Source of the DNA: Acidobacteriota bacterium
GTDB taxonomy: Bacteria; Acidobacteriota; Vicinamibacteria; Vicinamibacterales; UBA2999
Direction of reading: 5' to 3'
NCBI GenBank assembly: GCA_003222635.1
Contig: QHWQ01000027.1
Coordinates: 1 to 34,311 of the forward strand
DNA length: 34,311 nucleotides
The notes under the pieces are model-generated. The model worked only from the letters and a program-made list of their open reading frames with translations, did no database searches and was not told the origin of the DNA. This document shows positions 6,658 to 12,916 of the stretch, one piece after another. Numbering within the stretch: position 1 is the stretch's first letter; the number at the start of each line of letters is the position of its first letter. A program made the translations under genes and the position numbers.

Positions 6658-8019
6658 ATGGCGCTGAAAACCTACGGCACGATGGGCGTGGACTGGGAGG
6701 AGCGGGTCGATTACGACCGGCTGCGGCGCGAGCGGCTCGCGCGCATCAAGGACCTGCTGGCCAAATCGTCAATGGGCGCGTTGCTCTGCTTCGACATGAA
6801 CAACGTGCGCTACATCACCTCGACCCACATCGGCACGTGGGCGCAGGACAAGAACAGCCGCTTCACGCTGCTGCCGCAGAAGGACGAGCCCATCCTGTGG
6901 GACTTCGGCTCCGCGGCCCGCCACCACCAGCTGCATTGCCCGTGGCTTGGCGAGCGCTCCCGCGCCGGCATTCCGTCGATGCGCGGCGCGATGACGCCCG
7001 AGATGGGACGCGCCGAGGACGTCGCAAAGAAGATTCGCATCGAGCTGGAGATGCGCGGGCTCCACAAGGAGCCGCTTGGCGTGGACATCATCGAGCCCGA
7101 CGTGATGATGGCGCTGCAGCGCGAGGGCATCTCCATCGTCAACGGCCACGCGCTGCTGTGCGAGGCGCGCGAGATCAAGACCGAAGACGAGATCACGCTG
7201 CTCAACATGTCGGCGATGATGGTGGACGCGGCGTACTACGATCTCTACAAGGCGATGAAGCCGGGGATGCGCGAGAACGAGGCGGTCGCGCTCGTCGCCG
7301 AACGGCTGTACGACATGGGCTCCGAATACGTCGAGGGCGTCAACGCGATCTCCGGCGAACGCTGCAGTCCGCATCCGCATCTGTTCTCCGATCGCGCGCT
7401 TCGGCCCGGCGACCCGGTCTACTACGACATCCTTCACTCGTACATGGGCTATCGCACCTGCTACTACCGGACGTTTGCCGTCGGCTCGGCGCCGCGCGCG
7501 CTGGTCGATGCGTACAAGCGCTGCCGCGATTACCTCGACGCGTCGATCGAGCTGATTCGGCCCGGGCGGCTGACGTCAGAGGTCGCGTCGGTCTGGCCGC
7601 GGGCGCAGGAGTTCGGCTTCCCGAGCGAGGAGGCCGCCTTCGCGCTGCAGATGGGGCACGGCATCGGCCTCGCCATCTGGGAGCGGCCGATGATCAGCCG
7701 TCTCGTGTCGCTGGAGCATCCGCACGAGATCAAGCCCGGAATGGTGTTCGCGCTCGAGACGTTCTGGCCGTCGACCGACGGCTGGAGCGCCGCGCGCATC
7801 GAGGAAGAGATCGTCGTGACGAAGACGGGTCACGAGGTCATCACGCGCTTTCCGGCGGAGGAGCTGCTCGTCGCCGGTGCGCCGTTCGTCACGGTCGGCG
7901 GCACGCTGCCGATCATCCGTGAGACCGAGGCGCCGCCGAATCCGCAGGTGGTGGAGATGATTGCGAAGGCGGCGCGCGCCGAAGCGGACGCAGGCGAAAA
8001 GGTGGGCGCGAGCAGCTAA
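6658..8019 (+). CDS. M24 (creatinase/prolidase/aminopeptidase P) family protein with one metal ligand replaced
   Basis: A 453-residue protein; ATG 6658 follows AGGGGGAG. The N-terminal creatinase-type domain (roughly 25-190) carries CFDMNNVRYITSTHIGTWA; the C-terminal pita-bread domain follows. Against the M24 ligand set Asp-Asp-His-Glu-Glu the sequence offers D257 (YYDI), H334 (MGHGIG), E367 (ALETFW) and E382 (RIEEE), but the second Asp, 11 residues after the first, is C268 (YRTCYYRTF in place of ..D.TRTF). The metal site may therefore be altered or the protein may be metal-free like creatinase. Reaction unknown: C-N or other bond hydrolysis/lyase chemistry on a small substrate is more likely than peptidase activity. 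It sits between E1beta and E2 in one operon, implying it supplies or modifies the 2-oxoacid substrate. Confidence 0.85.
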   Translation: MALKTYGTMGVDWEERVDYDRLRRERLARIKDLLAKSSMGALLCFDMNNVRYITSTHIGTWAQDKNSRFTLLPQKDEPILWDFGSAARHHQLHCPWLGERSRAGIPSMRGAMTPEMGRAEDVAKKIRIELEMRGLHKEPLGVDIIEPDVMMALQREGISIVNGHALLCEAREIKTEDEITLLNMSAMMVDAAYYDLYKAMKPGMRENEAVALVAERLYDMGSEYVEGVNAISGERCSPHPHLFSDRALRPGDPVYYDILHSYMGYRTCYYRTFAVGSAPRALVDAYKRCRDYLDASIELIRPGRLTSEVASVWPRAQEFGFPSEEAAFALQMGHGIGLAIWERPMISRLVSLEHPHEIKPGMVFALETFWPSTDGWSAARIEEEIVVTKTGHEVITRFPAEELLVAGAPFVTVGGTLPIIRETEAPPNPQVVEMIAKAARAEADAGEKVGASS

Positions 8020-9189
8020 ATGGCCGTCAGCGTGGTCATGCCTGCGCTGGAGATGGCGCAGGAAACCGGCAAGCTCATTTCGTGGCTGAAGCGGGAGGGC
8101 GAGCCGGTCCGCAAGGGCGAGATGCTGCTGGAGGTCGAAACCGACAAGGCGGTCGTCGAAATCGAGGCGGCCGCCGACGGCATCCTCGCCGGAGTCACCG
8201 CAAAGCCTGGAGACGTGGTCCATGTCGGCCACACGATCGCGTGGCTCGTGCAGCCGGGCGAAGCCCCGCCCGCTGCCGCTGCGCCGGCCGCGGCCACCGC
8301 ACGCGCCGTCACCGCACCGGCGGCGATCAGCAGCGCGCCTGCCGCACGTGCCAGCGGTGCGCCGCGCATCTCGCCGAAAGCGCGCCGCCTCGCACAGGAA
8401 ACAGGCCTTGATATCAACAGTTTGAAGGGTTCCGGTCCCGGGGGCGAAATTCTCGCCGACGACATTCTGGCGGCTGCAAGGGAGTCGGAGTCAGGTGATG
8501 GGGCGACTCAACCCCTTGAGTCGGGTCGTCACCCGACTCTGACTCCGACCATCGGTCGACTCATGGCCGAGCGGACGACGCAGAGCTGGACGACAGTCCC
8601 GCACTTCTTCGTGACGCGCGATGTTGATGCGGGCGCGCTGAATGACGCCCGCGAACGGGAGCGATCGCGTAACGCAAAGGTGACGCACACCGATCTACTG
8701 GTCGCGCTCGTCGCGCGCACGCTCGGCAAACATCCTCGACTCAACGCGAGTTGGGAGCGCGGCGAGGTCGTCACACATCCGGACGTCAACGTCGCGCTCG
8801 CCATCGGCGTCGAAAACGCCGTCGTCACCGCGGTGATTCCGCGGGCGGATCGTGCCGCCATCGGCGACATCGCGACGCGCCGCCGCGAGCTGACCGAACG
8901 TGCCCAGGCGGGACGGCTGCAGCCGGCCGACATCACGGGCGCGACGTTTACGATCAGCAATCTCGGCATGTTCGACGTCGACGCCTTCACGGCGATCATC
9001 GTGCCGCCGCAGGCGGCGATTCTCGCCGTCGGCGCGATCGCGGATCGCGTCGTGGCGGTGAACGGTCAGCCCGCGGTCAGGCCGATGCTGTCGATGACGC
9101 TCTCCTGCGATCACCGCGTCGCGTCGGGCGTGCAGGCGGCCGAGTTCATGCGCGATCTCGCCAACGCGATCAGATCCCCGCAGCTGTAA
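8020..9189 (+). CDS. Dihydrolipoamide acyltransferase (E2) of the 2-oxoacid dehydrogenase complex
   Basis: A 389-residue protein starting directly after the preceding stop. Domains: lipoyl domain 1-80 with lipoylation Lys43 in ETDKA; Ala/Pro-rich linker about 84-112; E3/E1-binding domain about 114-150 (APRISPKARRLAQETG...GSGPGGEI); a second linker; catalytic CAT-like domain from about 180 to the end. The catalytic His365 is present in SCDHRVASG, but the usual motif HRxxDG reads HRVASG, with Ser369 where Asp is normal. The Asp is mainly structural in CAT-like enzymes, so activity is not excluded. The second linker contains a self-complementary DNA insert (8482-8549). No E3 gene lies here, so dihydrolipoamide dehydrogenase must come from elsewhere. 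Confidence 0.9.
   Translation: MAVSVVMPALEMAQETGKLISWLKREGEPVRKGEMLLEVETDKAVVEIEAAADGILAGVTAKPGDVVHVGHTIAWLVQPGEAPPAAAAPAAATARAVTAPAAISSAPAARASGAPRISPKARRLAQETGLDINSLKGSGPGGEILADDILAAARESESGDGATQPLESGRHPTLTPTIGRLMAERTTQSWTTVPHFFVTRDVDAGALNDARERERSRNAKVTHTDLLVALVARTLGKHPRLNASWERGEVVTHPDVNVALAIGVENAVVTAVIPRADRAAIGDIATRRRELTERAQAGRLQPADITGATFTISNLGMFDVDAFTAIIVPPQAAILAVGAIADRVVAVNGQPAVRPMLSMTLSCDHRVASGVQAAEFMRDLANAIRSPQL
8482..8549. repeat. In-frame palindromic insert in the E2 interdomain linker
   Basis: Three overlapping inverted repeats occur in 68 bp: 8484-8493 pairs with 8540-8549 (GTCGGAGTCA), 8504-8511 with 8516-8523 (CGACTCAA) around CCCC, and 8518-8526 with 8531-8539 (GAGTCGGGT) around CGTC. 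The insert is in frame and translates into a Ser/Gly/Thr/Pro-rich linker between binding and catalytic domains, so it is tolerated. The GAGTC-rich palindrome looks like a REP-type mobile repeat. No other copy is seen in the window. Confidence 0.7.
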
Positions 9190-9230
9190 CCACGAAGGCC
9201 TCGAGGACGATTTCGCCACGTTTTTCGCGT

Positions 9231-9244
9231 TAGACTGCGCCGCG
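9231..9244 (+). promoter_or_regulatory. Candidate -10 box with leaderless start for the aldehyde dehydrogenase
   Basis: TAGACT at 9231-9236 ends 8 nt before ATG 9245. No SD-like sequence lies before the ATG and no convincing -35 is seen. If used, the gene could be transcribed separately from the E1/E2 operon, whose last gene ends at 9189. Confidence 0.4.
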
Positions 9245-10684
9245 ATGATCGAAACCTTCAAGAACTTCGTCGGTGGCCAGTGGAAGGCGTCGAAGACCGG
9301 CAAGACCTTCGAAAACGAGAACCCCGCGTCGAAGGGAAGCAACCTCGGCTTCTTCCAATCGTCGGGCGCCGACGACATCGACGAGGCGATCGGCGAAGCG
9401 GAAATCGCATTCCGCACGTGGCGCCGGACGACGGTCGCCGAACGCCAGCAGTACGTCTCCGAGTTCCTGAGGCTGCTGAAGGAGTCGCGCGAAGAGCTGT
9501 CGCGCATCGTCACGCTCGAGAACGGCAAGACGCTGCGCGAATCGCGCGCCGAGGTCGATTCGGCGCTCGTCGAGGGGAACTATCACCTCACGCAGGTGTC
9601 CGCCTTCTACGGCCACACCGGACCGGGCGCCGCGCGCGACATCACCACATGGGTGCAGTACGAGCCGCTGGGCCTCGTCTCTGTTATCAGCCCGTGGAAC
9701 TTTCCCATGAACGTCATGTGCCGGAAGACGCTGCCGGCGCTCCTCACGGGCAATACCGTCGTCTTCAAGCCCGCGTCGTTCACGCCATGGTCCGGCATCT
9801 TCATGGCGAGCCTGTTCGAGCGCGCAGGGCTGCCGGCCGGCGTATTCAACTGCGTCACCGGGCTCGGCTCCTCGATCGGCAACCGCATCGTCGAAGATCC
9901 TCGCGTCCGCGCGATTTCGTTCACGGGCTCGACCGCGGTCGGCAAGAAGATCCAGGCGCAGGCGGCCGCGAACCTGACGCGCACGCAGCTCGAGCTCGGC
10001 GGCAAGAACGCGCTGATCGTGATGGCCGACGCGGATCTCGACGCGACGCTCGACGCCGCGGTCACCGCCGGCTTCTCGAACGCCGGCCAGTGGTGCACGT
10101 CGACGAGCCGCATCCTGCTGCAGCGCCCGATCGCGAAATCGTTTCTCGAGAGGCTCGTCGCGCGGTGCGAGCAGATGAACGTTGGCGACGGACTGCTCGA
10201 CGCGACGCACATGGGACCGGTCGCCGGGCCGCAGCAATACGAGGACATTCGAAACGCGATCTGCCGCGCGCAGACCGACGGCGCGCAGATGATCGCGGGC
10301 GGCGACGCACGCGTGTCGGAGGACGGTTACTTCATCCGCCCGACGGTGTTCACCGGCGTCCGCTGCGACATGGAGCTGTTCCGAGAGGAAATCTTCGGAC
10401 CCGTGCTGGCCATCTCCGAGTTCGACTCACTGGATGACGCGCTGAAGGCGGCGAACGATTCGATCTACGGACTATCGTCGGCGATCTACACGAGCGATCT
10501 CCGTGCCGCGCGGAAATACATCGACGGCATCGAGGCCGGCCTCGCGCACGTCAACGTGCACACGGGCTACAAGGAGCCGTCGATGCCCTTCGGCGGCGTG
10601 AAGCAGTCAGGCGCTGGCCTGCCCGAGAACAGCGAAAGCGGTCTCGAAGCGTTCGTGAACCGGAAGGCCGTGTATTTACGTTAA
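9245..10684 (+). CDS. NAD(P)-dependent aldehyde dehydrogenase family protein
   Basis: A 479-residue, full-length ALDH. Cofactor-site blocks are SPWNFPMNVMCRKTLPAL and FKPASFTPWS; SFTGSTAVGKKI precedes the general base E250 (LELGGKN), and the catalytic nucleophile is C284 in AGQWCTSTSR. A terminal EIFGPVLAI and PFGGVKQSGAGLPENS segment is present. The overall style is that of semialdehyde/2-oxoglutarate-semialdehyde dehydrogenases, but substrate cannot be fixed from motifs. It lies 55 bp after the E2 gene on the same strand, so it may oxidise an aldehyde produced in the same catabolic route. Its 3' end overlaps the convergent dctA-like gene by 9 bp. Confidence 0.92.
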   Translation: MIETFKNFVGGQWKASKTGKTFENENPASKGSNLGFFQSSGADDIDEAIGEAEIAFRTWRRTTVAERQQYVSEFLRLLKESREELSRIVTLENGKTLRESRAEVDSALVEGNYHLTQVSAFYGHTGPGAARDITTWVQYEPLGLVSVISPWNFPMNVMCRKTLPALLTGNTVVFKPASFTPWSGIFMASLFERAGLPAGVFNCVTGLGSSIGNRIVEDPRVRAISFTGSTAVGKKIQAQAAANLTRTQLELGGKNALIVMADADLDATLDAAVTAGFSNAGQWCTSTSRILLQRPIAKSFLERLVARCEQMNVGDGLLDATHMGPVAGPQQYEDIRNAICRAQTDGAQMIAGGDARVSEDGYFIRPTVFTGVRCDMELFREEIFGPVLAISEFDSLDDALKAANDSIYGLSSAIYTSDLRAARKYIDGIEAGLAHVNVHTGYKEPSMPFGGVKQSGAGLPENSESGLEAFVNRKAVYLR

Positions 10685-11980
10685 CGCTGCGAGATTCTTC
10701 CGCAGCGTCTCTCCGTCGAGCTCGTGCTCCCAGCGCGACACGACCACCGTTGCCACGCCGTTGCAAAGCATGTTGACGGTGGCGCGGCACATGCTCATGA
10801 AGCGATCGAGACCGAGAATGAGCGCCATCCCCGCGACGGGAATCGACGGAATGACCATCAGCGTGGCGACCAGCGCGATGAAGGCCGCCCCCTGAATGCC
10901 GACGGCACCCTTGTGCGTCAGAGACGCGACGAGAAACAGCGTGATGTAGTTGCCGAGCGTCAGCTGCACGCCGGTCGCCTGCGCGACGAAGACGGCGGCG
11001 AGCGCCATGTAGATGCAGCTTCCATCCGGATTGAACACGTAGCCCGTCGGCGTCACGAGGCCGACCATGGCCTTCGAGCAGCCGAGGTTCTCGAGCTTTC
11101 GCATCAGCGACGGCAGCGCCGGGTCGGAGGAGCTGAGCGACAGCGTGAGGACGATCTCCTCGCGGATATATTTGAGGAAGGTGATGATGCTGAAGCCGGC
11201 CATCGCGGCGACCGCGCCGAGCACGATGAGCACGAACAGCGCGGACGTGACCCACAGCGTGACGATCAGCTTGGCCAGTGGTCCGAGCGAGCTGAGGCCG
11301 TAGCGTCCGACGGTGAACGCCATTGCGCCGAACGCGCCAATCGGAGCGAGCCGCATCAGCATGTTGACGACGCGGAAGACCATCTGCGTCAGGCCTTCGA
11401 GCACGTCGGTCACCGGCTTGGCCTTCGCGCCGAGCGACGCCAGCGCGAAGCCGACGAGCAGCGACACGAGGATCACGTTGAGGATGCTGCCGCCCGCGAA
11501 CGCCCCGACCACGGAGGTCGGAATGATGTTGATGAGGAAGTCGGTGACCGTCTGCGCCTTCGCCTGGCCCGCGTAGCCGGCCACGGCGGTGGCATCGCCC
11601 GCCGTCGGCGTCGCGTTGAACCCGGCGCCAGGCTGCGTGAACGCGCCCACCAGCAGGCCGATGAGCAGCGCGATGCTCGTGAGGATCTCGAAGTAGAGCA
11701 GCGCCTTGCCGCCGACGCGGCCGACCTTCTTGATACTATCCATGCCGGCAATGCCGGCCGCGACGGTGCAGAAGATCACGAGCGAAATCACCATCGTGAT
11801 CAACCGGATGAACGCGTCGCCGAGCGGACGCATCGCCTGCGCGGTCTCCGGCCTGACGTACCCGAGAACAATCGCGAGGGCGACACCCAGGAGAACCTGT
11901 CCCCACAGGCTCCTGTAAAACGGCTTCCGGGCAGCGGTGGCGGCGGCGGCGGGTGCGGGTCGTGTGACGACAGTGGCCAT
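10676..11980 (-). CDS. dctA: C4-dicarboxylate/cation symporter, DctA-like (DAACS family)
   Basis: A 434-residue inner-membrane protein aligning along its length with E. coli DctA from memory: PLGDAFIRLITMVISLVIFC, AGIAGMDSIKKVGRVGGKAL, LRLAPIGAFGAMAFTVG-like block, FLKYIREEI, then the two re-entrant loops and TM7-TM8. The HP1 serine run is present (SLSSSDPALP). The NMDGT-type TM7 motif is here NPDGS, and the TM8 substrate-binding residues D, R and N are retained in LDRFMSMCRATVNML. It imports succinate, fumarate, malate or related acids with Na+ or H+. ATG 11980 is chosen because transport homology starts just after it. It has no SD but a TAGTAT box 8 nt upstream. The NPDG and CRA changes could shift specificity within the family. 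Confidence 0.88.
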   Translation of the reverse strand: MATVVTRPAPAAAATAARKPFYRSLWGQVLLGVALAIVLGYVRPETAQAMRPLGDAFIRLITMVISLVIFCTVAAGIAGMDSIKKVGRVGGKALLYFEILTSIALLIGLLVGAFTQPGAGFNATPTAGDATAVAGYAGQAKAQTVTDFLINIIPTSVVGAFAGGSILNVILVSLLVGFALASLGAKAKPVTDVLEGLTQMVFRVVNMLMRLAPIGAFGAMAFTVGRYGLSSLGPLAKLIVTLWVTSALFVLIVLGAVAAMAGFSIITFLKYIREEIVLTLSLSSSDPALPSLMRKLENLGCSKAMVGLVTPTGYVFNPDGSCIYMALAAVFVAQATGVQLTLGNYITLFLVASLTHKGAVGIQGAAFIALVATLMVIPSIPVAGMALILGLDRFMSMCRATVNMLCNGVATVVVSRWEHELDGETLRKNLAALT

Positions 11981-11994
11981 GGCGGCAGATACTA
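11981..11994 (-). promoter_or_regulatory. Candidate -10 box with leaderless start for the DctA-like carrier
   Basis: On the minus strand TAGTAT (plus 11989-11994) ends exactly 8 nt before ATG 11980. No SD sequence is present. It shares the 50-bp divergent spacer with the dehydrogenase at 12031, which by contrast has an AAGGAGG SD. Confidence 0.4.
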
Positions 11995-12030
11995 CACCCG
12001 ATTTGCGTATCCAAGGAGGACTCTCAGTCA

Positions 12031-12915
12031 ATGGCAAACCTCGGCTACATCGGCCTCGGCGCAATGGGCAGCCGCATGGCCGCTCGCCTGATCGACAAGG
12101 GACACACCGTCACCGGCTACAACCGCACGAAATCGAAGGCGCAGTGGCTGATCGACCGCGGGATGAAGTGGGGTGAGACGCCGCGGAAGGTCGCTGAGTC
12201 GGCTGACATGATCTTCGTGATGGTGACCGACTCGAAAGCACTCGACGGCGTGGCGAACGGCCCTGATGGATTCATTGCCGGCCTCGACAACGGCAAGATC
12301 GTGATCGACAGCAGCACGCTGAGTCCGGCGATGAGCCGTGAGGTCGCCGAGAAGGTTCGCGCGAAGGGCGCCGACATGGTCGACGCGCCCGTCTCCGGCA
12401 GCGTGGCGACGCTCGAGTCCGGCAAGTTGAGCGTGATGGTTGGCGGGAAGAAGGCGACCTTCGATCGCATCAAGCCGATCCTCGACGACATCGGCCCGAA
12501 GGTGACGCACGTCGGCGACAACGGGCTCGCACTGTCGATGAAGATCGCGCACAACCTGAGCCTCGCCGTGCAGATGCTCGCCTTCTGCGAAGGGGTGCTG
12601 CTGGCGGAGAAGAGCGGCATCTCGCGCGAGGTCGCGGTCGATGTGCTCACGCACAGCGTCATCGGCTCGCCGATGGTGCAGTATCGCGGACCGTTCGTCC
12701 TTCAGCTGCCCGCGGAATCGTGGTTCGACGTGAACATGATGCAGAAGGACATGCTGCTCGCGCTCGAGATGGGGCGCCGGCTCGACGTGCCGCTGCCGAC
12801 GACGGCGGTGACGAACGAGTTCCTCACCGCCGCCCGCGGCATGGGCCTGGAGAAGTACGACTTCGCCGTCATCTTCAAGGTGCTCGCACAGATGGCGGGC
12901 CTGAAGAACGTGTGA
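12031..12915 (+). CDS. NAD(P)-dependent beta-hydroxyacid dehydrogenase (3-hydroxyisobutyrate dehydrogenase family)
   Basis: A 294-residue protein with AAGGAGG at 12013-12019, spaced 11 nt from ATG 12031. The N-terminal Rossmann motif is GYIGLGAMGSRMAARL, followed by NRTKSKAQWL; the substrate-binding block is DAPVSGSVATLESGKLSVMV, and the catalytic lysine is K171 in LSMKIAHNLS. The family reduces or oxidises 3-hydroxyacids such as 3-hydroxyisobutyrate, tartronate semialdehyde, succinic semialdehyde or glyoxylate. Which of these is not readable from sequence; absence of a neighbouring valine pathway leaves it open. It is divergent from dctA and ends one base before the convergent TonB receptor stop codon. 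Confidence 0.9.
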   Translation: MANLGYIGLGAMGSRMAARLIDKGHTVTGYNRTKSKAQWLIDRGMKWGETPRKVAESADMIFVMVTDSKALDGVANGPDGFIAGLDNGKIVIDSSTLSPAMSREVAEKVRAKGADMVDAPVSGSVATLESGKLSVMVGGKKATFDRIKPILDDIGPKVTHVGDNGLALSMKIAHNLSLAVQMLAFCEGVLLAEKSGISREVAVDVLTHSVIGSPMVQYRGPFVLQLPAESWFDVNMMQKDMLLALEMGRRLDVPLPTTAVTNEFLTAARGMGLEKYDFAVIFKVLAQMAGLKNV

Positions 12916-12916
12916 T

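Noticed and set aside
6658-8019. Considered as a DMSP lyase DddP (also M24-fold)
   Set aside because: The DddP-type additional Asp ligand arrangement is not seen and the second Asp is Cys; family membership alone does not support that activity.
8482-8549. Strong hairpin considered as a transcription terminator
   Set aside because: It lies inside the E2 gene, in frame, with no T-run; conserved catalytic domain continues after it.
10724-12091. A 455-residue plus-strand open frame
   Set aside because: Antisense of the DctA-like gene; composition is charged and repetitive, and the opposite strand is a clear symporter.
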